Notes: generated by a model not told the origin, from the letters alone. A stretch of DNA of 64,000 bases from Corynebacterium zhongnanshanii (GCF_014490575.1 NZ_CP061033.1:992001-1056000); one strand, 5' to 3'; counted from the stretch's first letter, positions 8,191 to 19,045 are shown. Made by a program: numbers and translations.

Positions 8191-9957
8191 ATGACGTCTT
8201 CCCCGGAGCCCTCAGCGCACGGTTTCTTTCGCTCCTGCGCCGCGCTGATGCCGCGCCTCGGTGCAGCCGGGTCCCGTTTCTCCCGGCTCCACCTGGAGAC
8301 TTCGCTGGACGACGACGAGCTCACCGATCACAAGCATATGGGTGTGGAGGCCCACCAGTTCCCTGAGTATGTGGAGTGGGATTCAGTGTCCCGGCGCCGC
8401 CTCCACATCGCCACCCTGGTGGGAACGATTGGCTCGGTCCTGCTGGCTGTCGGTGGTCTGGGCGCCGGGGCGTTTCCGGTGATCGGCAATCCTTATTGGG
8501 AAATCCCACTGGTGGGGATTCTGGCCCGCATGCTGCACACCACTACCGTCATGTGCTTCGTGGGTATCGCCCTGTTGGTGCTGGGATGGTTCCTGTTGGC
8601 TCGGTTTACACTGCCGCGCCGCCACCGCGTGATGCTGTATCTTCCACCGCGCACGCTCTGGCGGATTTTCGTGTGCTGGACCTTCCCCATTCTGTTCACG
8701 GCACCGATGTTCACCCAGGACATCTATTCTTATCTGGCTCAAGGGTCGATCACCGCGCAGGGCATTGACCCGTATTCCGGAGGGCCGGTGGATCTGCTGG
8801 GCGTACACAACGAGTTAGCGCGGTCGGTGCCTCTCATGTGGTCGCACTCCCCGTCCCCGTATGGCCCGGTGGCGATGACGTATGGCGCAGTGATCAGCCT
8901 TGTGACCAACGATTCCATCGTGCTGGGGATTTTGTGCCACCGTGTGGTGTCCATCGCGGGCTTATGGATGTCCGCATGGGCGTTGTCCCGCTTGGCGCGT
9001 CGCTGCGGAGTGGCCCCACAGACGGCGCTGTGGGTGGGCGTGTTGAACCCCCTGGCGATCCTGCACCTGGTGGGTGGCATCCACAATGAGTCGGCGATGA
9101 TGGGCTTGCTGTTGATGGGCTTCGAGCTGGTGCTGACGGGGCTGCAGGATCAGGATCGTTCATCCCGACGCCGAGCGTTGGTGCTCGCAGGTTTCATCTT
9201 GATGTCGATGGCGGGCTTGGTGAAGGTGACCGCGTTCGTCGCTTTGGGTTTTGCGGGCGTGGCGGTTGCGCTGTGGCGAGGTGGTCGGATTATTGATCTG
9301 CTTCGGGCTGCCGTCTTTGCGGCAGTGGTGGCGGCGCTGACGTCGATCACCTTGTCGCTCGTGACGGGAACGGGCTTCGGATGGATCACCTCCCAGGGCG
9401 GGGCGGCAGAGATCGTCAGTTGGATGTCGCTGACCACCTTGACGGGGCTGGCCAGCAACATCCTCGCGATGTATTTGGGTTTGGGCGATCACCTGAATGC
9501 CTCACTGTTTCTCTTCAGAGCTTTGGGCGCGGGTGTTGCTGCAGTGTGGCTGGCGCGCATGTTGTGGGCGGCGTTTAAGAGCCGTATTCACCCGCTGGGT
9601 GCCTTCGGCGTGTCCACGCTCGTGATGATTTTCTTCTTCCCCGTGGTGCAGCCCTGGTATCTCCTGTGGGCCATCATGCCCCTGGCCGCGTGGGCGAATC
9701 GGCGGGCATTCCAGCAAGCGACCGTGCTGTATTCCACGGCCTTTAGCTTCGCCATTCTGCCCCGTGGGTTGGGTCTGCCGCCCCTGACGGTGGTGTATAT
9801 CTATGCGATGTCTGTGTTCGTATTGGCTGTGCTATTAGGGGTGTTCTGGCTGATTGCACGCAGTCATCCGGAGCTACGGCAGGCACTGGCCAGTACCCGC
9901 ATTCAGCACCTTCAGCGAGTGCGGGAGGCACAGGGGCAGGCGAAGCAACAACAATAA
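8191..9957 (+). CDS. mptB: MptB-like alpha-(1->6)-mannopyranosyltransferase
   Basis: Polyprenol-phosphomannose-dependent GT-C glycosyltransferase that starts the mannan backbone of lipomannan and lipoarabinomannan in the cell envelope. 588 residues with an N-terminal cytoplasmic tail of about 75 residues and many hydrophobic segments. The loop after the early membrane segments has FTQDIYSYLAQG and GIDPYSGGP, the acidic motif and following block typical of this family, and HSPSPYGPVAM follows. In C. glutamicum mptB stands next to the SUF operon, which supports the name. ATG 8191 was chosen over the in-frame TTG at 8104 because the candidate promoter lies between them. Confidence 0.85.
   Translation: MTSSPEPSAHGFFRSCAALMPRLGAAGSRFSRLHLETSLDDDELTDHKHMGVEAHQFPEYVEWDSVSRRRLHIATLVGTIGSVLLAVGGLGAGAFPVIGNPYWEIPLVGILARMLHTTTVMCFVGIALLVLGWFLLARFTLPRRHRVMLYLPPRTLWRIFVCWTFPILFTAPMFTQDIYSYLAQGSITAQGIDPYSGGPVDLLGVHNELARSVPLMWSHSPSPYGPVAMTYGAVISLVTNDSIVLGILCHRVVSIAGLWMSAWALSRLARRCGVAPQTALWVGVLNPLAILHLVGGIHNESAMMGLLLMGFELVLTGLQDQDRSSRRRALVLAGFILMSMAGLVKVTAFVALGFAGVAVALWRGGRIIDLLRAAVFAAVVAALTSITLSLVTGTGFGWITSQGGAAEIVSWMSLTTLTGLASNILAMYLGLGDHLNASLFLFRALGAGVAAVWLARMLWAAFKSRIHPLGAFGVSTLVMIFFFPVVQPWYLLWAIMPLAAWANRRAFQQATVLYSTAFSFAILPRGLGLPPLTVVYIYAMSVFVLAVLLGVFWLIARSHPELRQALASTRIQHLQRVREAQGQAKQQQ
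9896..9925 (+). repeat. Hairpin inside the 3' end of mptB
   Basis: CCCGCATTC (9896-9904) and GAGTGCGGG (9917-9925) can form a 9-bp RNA stem with one U-G pair and a 12-base loop, ending 32 bases before the mptB stop codon. No T run follows. It may end or slow transcription of mptB, or be chance. Confidence 0.3.
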
Positions 9958-10021
9958 TTGTGCGGTGGATCACGCTAGCTGAAGTTCAGGGTGTGAGGGG
10001 CACAAACTAAGGTGGAGAATT

Positions 10022-10975
10022 GTGAAAGAAAACAGCGACACACGGAGCCAGCAGCCAGTCCTGGAGTTGAATCATGTGGTGAAAGCCTTCGGGTCTCATA
10101 CCGCAGTTAACGATCTCTCGCTGACTGTCCATGCCGGTGAAGTTGTTGCCCTGCTTGGTCCCAACGGCGCAGGAAAAACCACCACGGTGGAAATGTGCGA
10201 AGGCTTTCAGAAACCCACCAGCGGAAGCGTGACCGTATTTGGTTTGGATCCCCATGCCCAGACGGACGAGGTGCGCCGCCGCATCGGTGTGATGCTGCAG
10301 GGCGGTGGCGCGTATCCAGGCATCCACGTGGGCGAGATGCTGAACCTGGTGGCAAGCTACTCTAGAAACCCCCTGGATACCGAATGGCTGCTCCACACTG
10401 TGGGACTGGAGCGGCACGTGAAGACCCCCTACCGTCGCCTCAGTGGTGGCCAGCAGCAGCGCCTTAGTTTGGCCTGCGCCCTGGTGGGCCGCCCAGAGCT
10501 GGTTTTCTTAGATGAACCGACCGCGGGGTTAGATGCACAATCGCGCATCGCGGTCTGGGAGTTGATCCGCGCGCTGCGCCGCGACGGTGTGGCCGTGGTG
10601 CTGACCACGCACCTCATGGACGAGGCCGAGGCTCTGGCCGATCACGTGGCCATCATCGACCGAGGTAGCCTGGTCGCCTTTGGTACTCCAGCCGAGATGA
10701 CGGCAGGAACTTCCCAGAGCCAGAGTCTGACCGTCGTTGTGGATCAGGAACTGGATGAAACTGCCCTCAACGCTCAGGTCTCGCCGGCCTCCATCGAGGA
10801 GATCAAGCCCCTGCATTACGAGTTCACCACGCCGGGGCCGGTCTCCCCTGCCCACGTCACGGCCCTGGCCCAGGCCATCGAGAGCCAAGGCGTGCTGATC
10901 CGCAGCCTGAGCGTGGACCGGCGTTCTCTGGAGGACGTGTTCTTGTCCATGACGGGACGAGAGATCCGGCAATGA
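10022..10975 (+). CDS. ABC transporter ATP-binding protein (exporter type)
   Basis: A 317-residue ATPase of the DrrA-like class that pairs with an ABC-2 permease. Walker A is GPNGAGKTTTVEMCEG (around residues 45-60), signature LSGGQQQRLS, Walker B LVFLDEPTAGLD, and H-loop TTHLMDEAEAL. The last 90 residues form a regulatory tail with EDVFLSMTGREIR, usual in this class. The start is GTG 10022 with AAGGTGGAG just upstream. The permease gene follows after 97 bases. In other corynebacteria this pair also stands just before ctaA, but the substrate is unknown to me; an organic compound or lipid is possible. Confidence 0.85.
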   Translation: MKENSDTRSQQPVLELNHVVKAFGSHTAVNDLSLTVHAGEVVALLGPNGAGKTTTVEMCEGFQKPTSGSVTVFGLDPHAQTDEVRRRIGVMLQGGGAYPGIHVGEMLNLVASYSRNPLDTEWLLHTVGLERHVKTPYRRLSGGQQQRLSLACALVGRPELVFLDEPTAGLDAQSRIAVWELIRALRRDGVAVVLTTHLMDEAEALADHVAIIDRGSLVAFGTPAEMTAGTSQSQSLTVVVDQELDETALNAQVSPASIEEIKPLHYEFTTPGPVSPAHVTALAQAIESQGVLIRSLSVDRRSLEDVFLSMTGREIRQ

Positions 10976-11072
10976 GACGCAGGACTGACACGGCGAGATC
11001 GATGACCAGCCATACCGCGACAGGCCGCACAGAGTACACCGAGACAGACCGCCAAGAGTAAGGAAGAATTCA

Positions 11073-11858
11073 GTGAGCGAGCGATTTTCCCCCGGCACAT
11101 TTACCCCTGAGCCGGCCATGGCGTCGAAAAGGACAATTGTTGCCTCCCAGGCCAAGGTGGAGTCCTTGCTCTTCCTCCGGCACGGCGAGCAGCAGTTGTT
11201 GTCCATGATCATTCCCTTAGGCGTGTTGATCGGGCTGTCGCTGCTGCCCATCGTGGATATGGAGGATCCGGTCCACCGCGTCTTTCCGATGAGCATGGCC
11301 GTGGCGCTGATGGGTGCAGGCTTTACGGGACAAGCCATTGCCGTGGCTTTTGACCGACGCTACGGCGCGCTGAAACGCATCGGTGCCTCTGGCGTTCCCA
11401 AGTGGGCGCTGATCAGCGGAAAGGTTGTGGCCGTGCTGGCCGTTGTAGCCGTGCAAGTGGTCATTCTGACGGCTGTGGCACTGCTGCTGGGGTGGCACAT
11501 GAGTCTGCCCGGCCTGCCAGCGGCTGTCATCATCGGTGTGGTGGGAGTGGCGGCGTTCACTAGCCTGGGATTGTTCCTCGGCGGAACATTGAGCTCCGAG
11601 ATGGTTCTGGCGCTGGGCAACACTATCTGGTTCATCTTCATGGGCGCTGCCGCGTACGTCACGATGGCCACGGAACTCAGCGAGTCCGCCACGCGCTTCC
11701 TTATGCTCATCCCCTCCGTGGCGCTCATGGAAGGGCTGCAGGATGCGTTCACCGACGGCGCGTTCAACATCCTGGCCTTCGTGATTCTGGCCGGATGGGG
11801 TGTGCTGGGGGCCGGCCTGGCGCTCAAGACGTTCTCCTTCACCATGAACTCGGACTAA
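11073..11858 (+). CDS. ABC-2 type transporter permease
   Basis: A 261-residue membrane protein with about six hydrophobic segments, the first near residues 43-62 (LLSMIIPLGVLIGLSLL) and the last near 235-250. The segment AVAFDRRYGALKRIGASGVP is the cytoplasmic coupling region of ABC-2 permeases. Start GTG 11073, preceded by AAGGAAGAA. It presumably forms a dimer served by the ATPase encoded just upstream. The 97-base gap between the two genes shows nothing I recognise. Substrate unknown; nearby ctaA might suggest a role in cytochrome assembly, but that is only positional. Confidence 0.8.
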   Translation: MSERFSPGTFTPEPAMASKRTIVASQAKVESLLFLRHGEQQLLSMIIPLGVLIGLSLLPIVDMEDPVHRVFPMSMAVALMGAGFTGQAIAVAFDRRYGALKRIGASGVPKWALISGKVVAVLAVVAVQVVILTAVALLLGWHMSLPGLPAAVIIGVVGVAAFTSLGLFLGGTLSSEMVLALGNTIWFIFMGAAAYVTMATELSESATRFLMLIPSVALMEGLQDAFTDGAFNILAFVILAGWGVLGAGLALKTFSFTMNSD

Positions 11859-11924
11859 CTCGATGAACTCACGCACACAGTCACCCGCACAGCCCCTAAC
11901 AACTTCTTTTAAGGTGCACCTTCC

Positions 11925-12995
11925 ATGAACACTGACCTCATCCCCGACACGCTGCGCAAGCGCCAGGACTCAGCCACAGGCTTCGACCGCATCATGCTGC
12001 CTATCTACCGTGGCTGGTATCGCGTGGATGCGTCGATTTTTAACCGACGCTCAAGCGTGCCTCCCATGAAGCGGCAGTTCATCTATGCGCTGATCATGCT
12101 GATCGCCCAGACCGGCATCACGTTTACCGGTTCGTTGGTGCGTATTACCGGCTCCGGCTTGGGCTGTGACACCTGGCCCCAATGCCACCCGGGTTCCTTT
12201 GTTCCCGTCTCGGGAAGCGCTCCGTGGATTCACCAGCTCATTGAGTTCGGCAACCGCATGCTTACCTTCGTGGTGGCTCTGGCCTGTGTGCTTGCCTTTA
12301 CGTCGGTCCTGCGTGCCGCCCGTCGTACTCAGATTCTGCACCTGGCGTTCTTCCAGGGAATCGGAGTGATCCTGCAGGCCGTGATCGGTGGAATCACGGT
12401 TCACCTGGACCTTGCCTGGTGGATGGTGATGGCCCACTTCCTACCATCGATGATTCTAGTGTTCTTCGCCGCCAAGCTCGTGATTCGTGTGACGGAGCCC
12501 GACGATGGCACCAAGACCAACCTCATGGCCAAGCCGCTGCGCATCGCCATGGACCTGTCCGTGCTGGCCCTGGCCATCAACCTGGTCACGGGAACGATGA
12601 CCACCTCTGCGGGCCCGCACGCAGGTGATGCGGCAATCTTGCCGGAACACCGCCTGCAGATTCCTCTGTTTGAAATGGCGCAGGTGCACGCTCACTTCAT
12701 GTATCTGTACCTGGGCCTCACGGCCAGCCTCATCGCTGGGTTGTTCGCGACGAAGACCACGCGCCAGGTGCGCCGCACCGCATGGTGGGTAGTCGCCGCC
12801 ATCATTGTTCAGGGCGGAATTGGCATCATGCAGTACCAGCTGGGAGTGCCGCGCTGGACCGTGCCGCTGCACGTCATTGGAACCGGCATCGTGACAGCTC
12901 TGGCGGGCCTGTTCTGGGCCCAGAAGTTCCGCTGGACGGGCGGTTCCGCAGAAGAAACCGGTTCTGTGGAGGGTGACGCCGCCCGCGCCGAATAG
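11925..12995 (+). CDS. ctaA: CtaA heme A synthase
   Basis: Oxidises the C8 methyl of heme O to a formyl group, giving heme A for the aa3 cytochrome oxidase. 356 residues, about eight membrane segments. The conserved histidine contexts are present: WIHQLIEFGNRM, VMAHFLPSM, QVHAHFMYLYLG and PLHVIGTGI. The pair Cys-Asp-Thr-Trp-Pro-Gln-Cys in GLGCDTWPQCHP is the external cysteine pair of the CtaA family. Start ATG 11925 after AAGG. Convergent with ctaB, its pathway partner, with 53 bases between the stops. Confidence 0.93.
   Translation: MNTDLIPDTLRKRQDSATGFDRIMLPIYRGWYRVDASIFNRRSSVPPMKRQFIYALIMLIAQTGITFTGSLVRITGSGLGCDTWPQCHPGSFVPVSGSAPWIHQLIEFGNRMLTFVVALACVLAFTSVLRAARRTQILHLAFFQGIGVILQAVIGGITVHLDLAWWMVMAHFLPSMILVFFAAKLVIRVTEPDDGTKTNLMAKPLRIAMDLSVLALAINLVTGTMTTSAGPHAGDAAILPEHRLQIPLFEMAQVHAHFMYLYLGLTASLIAGLFATKTTRQVRRTAWWVVAAIIVQGGIGIMQYQLGVPRWTVPLHVIGTGIVTALAGLFWAQKFRWTGGSAEETGSVEGDAARAE
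12945..12970 (+). repeat. Hairpin inside the 3' end of ctaA
   Basis: TCCGCAGAA (12945-12953) and TTCTGTGGA (12962-12970) form a 9-bp stem (one G-U) with an 8-base loop, 25 bases before the ctaA stop. No T run. Possibly part of transcript ending between convergent ctaA and ctaB. Confidence 0.3.
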
Positions 12996-13025
12996 CGCTA
13001 GACACTCAACGTTGCTAGACGCCGA

Positions 13026-13039
13026 ACCGCGCGAGCGGT
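13026..13039. terminator. Small hairpin between convergent ctaA and ctaB
   Basis: ACCGC-GCGA-GCGGT forms a 5-bp stem with a GCGA tetraloop in the 53-base gap between the two stop codons. It is symmetrical and could act on both strands, but no T run follows, so the assignment is weak. Confidence 0.3.
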
Positions 13040-13048
13040 CGAGACGGG

Positions 13049-13987
13049 CTAGAAGCCGAGCAGCTGCCAGACCGTGTCCCAGCCCAACACGGCGTCCACG
13101 GACAGAGCCACGAAAAGCACGGACAGGTAGTTGTTCGACAGGAAGAACAACTTCATGGGCTTCACCGGCGTACCGGCCTTCACGCCAGAGTGCAGGCGGT
13201 GCGCCATAATGATGAACCACGCACCGGAGGCCACCGCCGCGACCGCATAAATCCAGCCCGCTGCCGGAACCAGCAGCAACGACGTGATGACCGTAGCCCA
13301 GGTGTACAGCAGAATCTGGCGCGTCACCTCCAGCGGCGGCTTGACCACGGGCATCATCGGCACACCCGCAGCCTCGTAGTCCTCGCGGTAGCGCATTCCC
13401 AGCGCCCAGGTGTGAGGTGGGGTCCAGAAAAAGATGATCATGAACAGGATGATCGCCTGGGACCAGGAGGTCCAGCCGGCATTTAGCGCACCCACAGTGT
13501 TATCGGTGGTGGCAGCCCAGCCAACAATCACCGGCATACAGCCGGCGGCGCCGCCCCAAATGACGTTCTGCCAGGTCCGGCGCTTCAGCCACTTCGTGTA
13601 GACAAAGATGTAGAACCAGTTGGTAAGAACAATGAAGAACGCGGCGAGCCAGGAATTGCAGAGGAATCCCAGCCACAGGACGGACAGAATCAACATGGCC
13701 CACGCGAACACCCGGGCCTGCCCTACGGTGACGGAGTCCTTGGCGATCGGGCGGCGTCGGGTACGGCGCATCACCTGATCGATGTCGTAGTCCGCAACCA
13801 TGTTGAAGGTATTGGCGGCTGCGGCACCCATCCATCCACCGATCAGAGTCAGCAGAATAAGGCCCAGGTGTATATCGCCGCGTGCGGCCTGCAGCATAGC
13901 GGGAATGGTCGCTACCAAGAGTAGTTCGATAACCCTAGGCTTGGTCAAAGCAACATAGGCCTTAACTCTGTCAGCGATCTGATTCAC
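13049..13987 (-). CDS. ctaB: CtaB protoheme IX farnesyltransferase
   Basis: UbiA-family membrane prenyltransferase that makes heme O from heme B and farnesyl diphosphate. The first Asp motif [19 protein letters not shown] and the second-loop [16 protein letters not shown] region ([14 protein letters not shown]) are present, with about nine hydrophobic segments. I prefer GTG 13987 (312 residues), which has GGAGGCGAGG six bases upstream; TTG 14005 would add six residues. The gene is divergent from tkt and convergent with ctaA. In C. glutamicum a qor gene lies between ctaA and ctaB, as I recall; here it is absent. Confidence 0.92.
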   Translation of the reverse strand: MNQIADRVKAYVALTKPRVIELLLVATIPAMLQAARGDIHLGLILLTLIGGWMGAAAANTFNMVADYDIDQVMRRTRRRPIAKDSVTVGQARVFAWAMLILSVLWLGFLCNSWLAAFFIVLTNWFYIFVYTKWLKRRTWQNVIWGGAAGCMPVIVGWAATTDNTVGALNAGWTSWSQAIILFMIIFFWTPPHTWALGMRYREDYEAAGVPMMPVVKPPLEVTRQILLYTWATVITSLLLVPAAGWIYAVAAVASGAWFIIMAHRLHSGVKAGTPVKPMKLFFLSNNYLSVLFVALSVDAVLGWDTVWQLLGF

Positions 13988-14171
13988 CGCTTGCCTCGCC
14001 TCCAATACACGATTTCACACGTCTGTTCTACGCTACCCGAGTTGAGGCTGAACACGAAAACAACACAGGCGTTTCGGACAGATGTGACTATTCGGGGTTA
14101 GGATAGGTTTTATCTGTAAAAAACGTGGCGCGCAATTGCATAAGAATTGCAGCATAAGAAAGGCTTCATTC

Positions 14172-16271
14172 GTGACTCTGTCTCCGGAACTGTCCGCCCT
14201 TACCGTCCGTAATTACCCAGCTGAGTGGACTGACACAGACACCCGTGCCGTGGACCTGGCACGCGTTTTGGCCGCTGACGCCGTCGAGAACTGTGGATCC
14301 GGCCACCCAGGAACGGCCATGAGCCTCGCTCCCCTGGCGTACACCCTCTACCAGCGCGTGCTGCGCCACGACCCGCAGGACACCCAGTGGGTAGGCCGCG
14401 ACCGCTTCGTCCTGTCCGTGGGACACTCCTCCCTGACCCAATACATCCAGCTGTACCTCGGAGGATTCGGCCTTGAGTTGGAGGACCTGAAGGCACTGCG
14501 CACCTGGGGCTCCAAGACCCCGGGCCACCCAGAGGTGGGCCACACGGACGGCGTGGAGATCACCACCGGGCCGCTGGGCCAGGGTCTGGCCTCCGCCGTG
14601 GGTATGGCGATGGCGTCCCGCCGCGAGCGCGGGTTGTTGGATCCGGACGCGCCTGCTGGTGAGTCTCCTTTTGACCACTACATTTACGTCATCGCCTCTG
14701 ATGGTGATGTGCAGGAGGGCGTGACCGGCGAGGCTTCCTCCCTGGCGGGCACCCAGCAGCTCGGCAATTTGATTGTGTTCTGGGATGACAACGGCATCTC
14801 CATCGAGGATGACACCACCATTGCCTTCACCGAGGACGTCTCCAAGCGCTACGAGGCCTACGGCTGGCAGACCCTCGAGGTTACCGGCGAGGACGTGGAA
14901 GGCATCCTGGACGCCGTGGAGCAGGCCAAGAAGGACACCACCCGGCCTACCTTCATCCGTATGCGTTCGGTGATCGCCTACCCCGCACCCACCAAGATGA
15001 ACACCGGCGGCTCCCACGGTGCAGCCCTGGGCGCAGAGGAGATCACCGGCATCAAGAAGGAGCTGGGATTCCCCGATGAGCCATTCCCCGTCGAGGATGA
15101 GGTTGTGGAGCACACCCGCAAGCTCGTGGAGCGCGGGGCCCAGGCGCATGCGCAGTGGAACCAGTCCTTCGACGAGTGGGCCACGGCCAACCCTGAGAAG
15201 AAGGCCCTGCTGGACCGTCTGACCGCCCGGGAATTGCCGTCTGATTTCGACGCCGAACTTCCCACCTGGGACGCTGGTGAGTCCGTGGCAACACGCAAGG
15301 CCTCCGAGGCTGCCCTGCAGGCTCTCGGTAAGACCCTGCCTGAGCTCTGGGGCGGCTCCGCGGACCTGGCGGGATCCACGAACACGATCATCAAGGGCGA
15401 GAAGTCCTTTGGTCCTGAATCCATCACCACCAACGCATGGACCACGGATCCGGCAGGCCGTAACTTGCACTTCGGTATTCGTGAGCACGGCATGGCCGCC
15501 ATTTTGAATGGTATTGCCCTGCACGGCCTGACCCGCCCGTACGGCGCTACCTTCCTGCAGTTCTCTGACTACGCCCGAGGCGCCGTGCGCCTGGGCGCGC
15601 TGATGGAGACTGACGTGTACCACGTGTGGACGCACGACTCCATCGGTCTGGGTGAGGACGGCCCGACCCACCAGCCTGTCGAGCACCTGGCCGCGTTACG
15701 CGCGATCCCGAACCTCGCTGTGCTGCGCCCTGCCGATGCGAACGAGACGGCAGCGGCATGGGCTGCAGCCCTGAAGTCGCCAGCCGGTCCGAAGGCTTTG
15801 ATCCTCACTCGTCAGAATGTTCCCGTGCTGGACGGTACGAAGGACAAGGCCGCCGAGGGCGTCTCCAAGGGAGCGTATGTCCTGGTGGAATCCTCCACGG
15901 ACACGCCTCAGGTGATCCTTCTGGCCACCGGCTCCGAGGTCCAGCTGGCCGTGGAGGCCGCGCAGGCTCTGGAGAATGAAGGCATCGGCACGCGGGTGGT
16001 ATCCGTTCCCGTCATGGAGTGGTTCCTGGAGCAGGACGCAGACTACATCGAGTCCGTCCTGCCGAGCGACGTCACAGCACGCGTATCCGTGGAGGCCGGC
16101 ATCGCGATGCCGTGGCACCGCTTCACCGGCCTGCACGGCCGCAACATCTCCCTGGAGCACTTCGGTGCCTCCGCGGACTACCAGACGCTATACCGCGAAT
16201 TCGGTATCACCGCGGACGCTGTGGTCGCCGCGGCGAAGGACTCCCTCAAGCAAGCTGGAGGTGACCAGTAA
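14172..16271 (+). CDS. tkt: Transketolase
   Basis: Thiamine-diphosphate enzyme moving two-carbon units between pentose phosphate and glycolytic sugars. 699 residues. Thiamine diphosphate motif GDVQEG...NLIVFWDDN around residues 185-210, and [18 protein letters not shown] near 490. GTG 14172 is the start: AGAAAGG lies 9 bases upstream and the next residues [15 protein letters not shown] match other corynebacterial transketolases; the in-frame upstream codons are not conserved. It opens the operon tkt-tal-zwf-opcA-pgl. The 184 bases before it, shared with divergent ctaB, are AT-richer and should hold promoters for both, but I cannot fix the elements. Confidence 0.97.
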   Translation: MTLSPELSALTVRNYPAEWTDTDTRAVDLARVLAADAVENCGSGHPGTAMSLAPLAYTLYQRVLRHDPQDTQWVGRDRFVLSVGHSSLTQYIQLYLGGFGLELEDLKALRTWGSKTPGHPEVGHTDGVEITTGPLGQGLASAVGMAMASRRERGLLDPDAPAGESPFDHYIYVIASDGDVQEGVTGEASSLAGTQQLGNLIVFWDDNGISIEDDTTIAFTEDVSKRYEAYGWQTLEVTGEDVEGILDAVEQAKKDTTRPTFIRMRSVIAYPAPTKMNTGGSHGAALGAEEITGIKKELGFPDEPFPVEDEVVEHTRKLVERGAQAHAQWNQSFDEWATANPEKKALLDRLTARELPSDFDAELPTWDAGESVATRKASEAALQALGKTLPELWGGSADLAGSTNTIIKGEKSFGPESITTNAWTTDPAGRNLHFGIREHGMAAILNGIALHGLTRPYGATFLQFSDYARGAVRLGALMETDVYHVWTHDSIGLGEDGPTHQPVEHLAALRAIPNLAVLRPADANETAAAWAAALKSPAGPKALILTRQNVPVLDGTKDKAAEGVSKGAYVLVESSTDTPQVILLATGSEVQLAVEAAQALENEGIGTRVVSVPVMEWFLEQDADYIESVLPSDVTARVSVEAGIAMPWHRFTGLHGRNISLEHFGASADYQTLYREFGITADAVVAAAKDSLKQAGGDQ

Positions 16272-17377
16272 TGGCAGCACCACAGACCATCGCGGCATTG
16301 TTTGCGGCGGGAACGTCCGTATGGCTGGACGACCTTTCCCGAGACCGCATTAAGACCGGCAACCTCGCAGAGGTGATCGACACCAAGGGCGTGGTGGGTG
16401 TGACCACCAACCCCGCTATCTTCGCCACCGCTATGACCAGCGGCAACGCTTATGATGCCCAGCTGAAGGAACTGTCCGACGCCGGTGTGGGAGCGGATTC
16501 CGCCGTCTTCGATATGGCCATCGATGACGTTCGGGCCGCCTGCGACATATTCGCACCGGTCTTCCGGGACACCGACGGTGTGGACGGCCGGGTCTCCTTG
16601 GAGGTTGATCCCCGCCTCGCCAAGGACCGCGAAGCCACCGTGGCACAGGCCAAGGAGCTGGCCCACAAGGTGGATCGCCCCAACCTGATGATTAAGATCC
16701 CGGCCACGGAAGAGTGCCTCCCCGCCATCACCGATGTCCTGGCGGAAGGCATCAGCGTGAACGTCACGCTGATCTTCTCCGTTGCGCGCTACCGCCAGGT
16801 CATGCAGGCCTTCATCGAGGGCATCGCGGCAGCCCGGGACAATGGTCACGATATTTCCACGATCCACTCCGTCGCGTCCTTCTTCGTCTCCCGAGTGGAT
16901 ACGGAAATCGACAAGCGTCTGGAGGCCATCGGCACCGACGAGGCCCTGGCACTCAAGGGCACGGCCGCCGTGGCCAACGCCCGCCTGGCCTATGCAGCCT
17001 TTGAGGACGCGCTGCTCAACAACCCGGACTGGGAGGAGCTTCGCGCGGCGGGAGGCCGGACGCAGAGACCACTGTGGGCGTCGACGTCGGTCAAGGATCC
17101 ATCCTTGCCTGACACGGTGTACGTCACTGACTTGGCCGGGCCGTACACGGTGAATACCATGCCGGAGGCCACTCTGGATGCCACGATCGACCACGGTGAG
17201 GTCACGGGCGATACGCTCAGCGGCACTGCCGAGGCGTCCCACGAGGTGTTCAGCAAGCTCTCGGACCTTGGCATCGACCTCGCCGACGTGTGGACCGTGC
17301 TGGAGACTGAGGGCGTGGACAAGTTCGTGGCATCCTGGCAGGACTTGCTCGCGGCGTTGGATGAGCAACTGCGCTAG
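16271..17377 (+). CDS. tal: Transaldolase
   Basis: Transfers a dihydroxyacetone unit between sedoheptulose 7-phosphate and glyceraldehyde 3-phosphate. 368 residues, the long form usual in actinobacteria. The Schiff-base lysine lies in [11 protein letters not shown] near residue 140; [10 protein letters not shown] and VTTNPAIFA at the N-terminus are family motifs. Its ATG overlaps the tkt stop codon (TAATG), so the two are translationally coupled. Confidence 0.97.
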   Translation: MAAPQTIAALFAAGTSVWLDDLSRDRIKTGNLAEVIDTKGVVGVTTNPAIFATAMTSGNAYDAQLKELSDAGVGADSAVFDMAIDDVRAACDIFAPVFRDTDGVDGRVSLEVDPRLAKDREATVAQAKELAHKVDRPNLMIKIPATEECLPAITDVLAEGISVNVTLIFSVARYRQVMQAFIEGIAAARDNGHDISTIHSVASFFVSRVDTEIDKRLEAIGTDEALALKGTAAVANARLAYAAFEDALLNNPDWEELRAAGGRTQRPLWASTSVKDPSLPDTVYVTDLAGPYTVNTMPEATLDATIDHGEVTGDTLSGTAEASHEVFSKLSDLGIDLADVWTVLETEGVDKFVASWQDLLAALDEQLR

Positions 17378-17448
17378 CATTACGGCGCCGCGTCGTTCCC
17401 CAGCACCACTCCCCAACCACTATCGACCCTAAGAGGACAGCATCGTTC

Positions 17449-18990
17449 ATGACTAATGACCACGCCGACCAGTGGACGAACCCCCTGCGCGACAGGCTGG
17501 ACAAGCGCCTACCGCGCATCGCGGGACCATCGGGACTCGTGATTTTCGGAGTTACCGGAGACCTCGCACGCAAGAAGCTGTTGCCGGCCGTGTACGACCT
17601 GGCCAACCGTGGACTGCTTCCCGCGGGATTCTCCCTCATCGGTTATGGACGACGCGACTGGTCCAAGGAGGAGTTCGAAGGACAGGTCGCGGCCGCGGTC
17701 AAGGAACGAGCCCGCACCCCGTGGCGCGAGGCCGTGTGGAAGCGCCTCGCCGAAGGAATCTTCTTCGTCACGGGCGACTTCACCACGGACTCCGCCTTCG
17801 ACGAACTGGCGGCCAAGACCCGCGAGATCGACGAGGAACGCGGCACCGCCGGCAACTGGGCCTACTACCTCTCTGTCCCGCCGGACCACTTCCCGCAGGT
17901 GTGCCACCAGCTGGAACGCTCCGGCATGGCGGACACGTCGGATGGTGGATGGCGCCGCGTGGTCATCGAAAAGCCCTTCGGCCACGACGAGGAATCAGCT
18001 CGCGAGCTCAACAAGATTGTCAACGATGTGTTCCCCGAGTCCAGCGTGTTCCGCATCGATCACTACCTGGGCAAGGAAACCGTGCAGAACATCCTGGCCA
18101 TGCGCTTTGCGAACCAGCTGTTCGATCCGTTGTTCAACAGCCACTACGTGGATCACGTCCAGATCACGATGGCTGAGGACATCGGCCTGGGTGGCCGCGC
18201 CGGATATTACGACGGCATCGGCGCCGCCCGCGACGTGATCCAGAACCACCTCTTGCAGTTGCTGGCGTTGATCGCGATGGAAGAACCCGTGACCTTCCAC
18301 CCGGCTGAGCTGCAGGTGGAGAAGATCAAGGTGCTGCGCGCCACCAGGCCTGTGGGGCCCTTCGCGCAAACCACCGCGCGTGGCCAGTACACCTCGGGCT
18401 GGCAGGGCTCGGAGGAGGTCAAGGGGCTCCGCCAGGAGGATGGCTTCGATCCCGAGTCCACCACGGAGACCTATGCCGCGGCCACCTTTGAAATTAATTC
18501 TCGACGCTGGGCGGGCGTCCCCTTCTACCTCCGCACCGGAAAGCGGCTGGGGCGCCGCGTCACGGAGATCGCCTTGGTATTCAAGCAGGCTCCTCACTTG
18601 CCCTTCGGGCCCGGACAGATCAACTCCTTGAGCAACAACATGCTGGTCATCCGCGTGCAACCGGATGAGGGTGTGCTGGTGCGCTTCGGATCGAAGGTCC
18701 CCGGATCCACTATGGAAGTTCGCGATGTGAACATGGACTTTTCCTACTCGGAGGCCTTCACGGAGGAATCCCCGGAGGCTTACGAGCGCCTGATCCTGGA
18801 CGCCCTGCTGGACGAGGCGTCCCTCTTCCCCACCAACGAGGAAGTGGAGCTGTCCTGGAAGATCCTGGATCCGATCCTGGAGTATTGGGCCGAGAGCGGC
18901 CGTCCGGAGGACTACCCAGCGGGTACGTGGGGTCCTCAGGGGGCCGACGAGATGATGAGAAGAAATGGCCGCGAATGGCGCCGTCCATAG
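17449..18990 (+). CDS. zwf: Glucose-6-phosphate 1-dehydrogenase
   Basis: First enzyme of the oxidative pentose phosphate pathway, making 6-phosphogluconolactone and NADPH. 513 residues. The N-terminal nucleotide-binding motif is FGVTGDLARKKLLPAVYDL and the catalytic motif is RIDHYLGKE near residue 203. FYLRTGKRL is the third conserved block. ATG 17449 follows AAGAGGAC. In corynebacteria the enzyme works with OpcA, encoded next. Confidence 0.97.
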   Translation: MTNDHADQWTNPLRDRLDKRLPRIAGPSGLVIFGVTGDLARKKLLPAVYDLANRGLLPAGFSLIGYGRRDWSKEEFEGQVAAAVKERARTPWREAVWKRLAEGIFFVTGDFTTDSAFDELAAKTREIDEERGTAGNWAYYLSVPPDHFPQVCHQLERSGMADTSDGGWRRVVIEKPFGHDEESARELNKIVNDVFPESSVFRIDHYLGKETVQNILAMRFANQLFDPLFNSHYVDHVQITMAEDIGLGGRAGYYDGIGAARDVIQNHLLQLLALIAMEEPVTFHPAELQVEKIKVLRATRPVGPFAQTTARGQYTSGWQGSEEVKGLRQEDGFDPESTTETYAAATFEINSRRWAGVPFYLRTGKRLGRRVTEIALVFKQAPHLPFGPGQINSLSNNMLVIRVQPDEGVLVRFGSKVPGSTMEVRDVNMDFSYSEAFTEESPEAYERLILDALLDEASLFPTNEEVELSWKILDPILEYWAESGRPEDYPAGTWGPQGADEMMRRNGREWRRP

Positions 18991-19045
18991 CGAGCAGTGC
19001 CGAGAACTTTTGTGGACACCCTAGGAAGAAATAAAGGATGCAAGG

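Noticed and set aside
13988..14005. TTG 14005 as start of ctaB
   Set aside because: The GGAGGCGAGG sequence lies between it and GTG 13987 at correct distance for the latter.
14083..14098. GlxR-like half-site TGTGA before tkt
   Set aside because: The second half TCACA is missing at the required distance.
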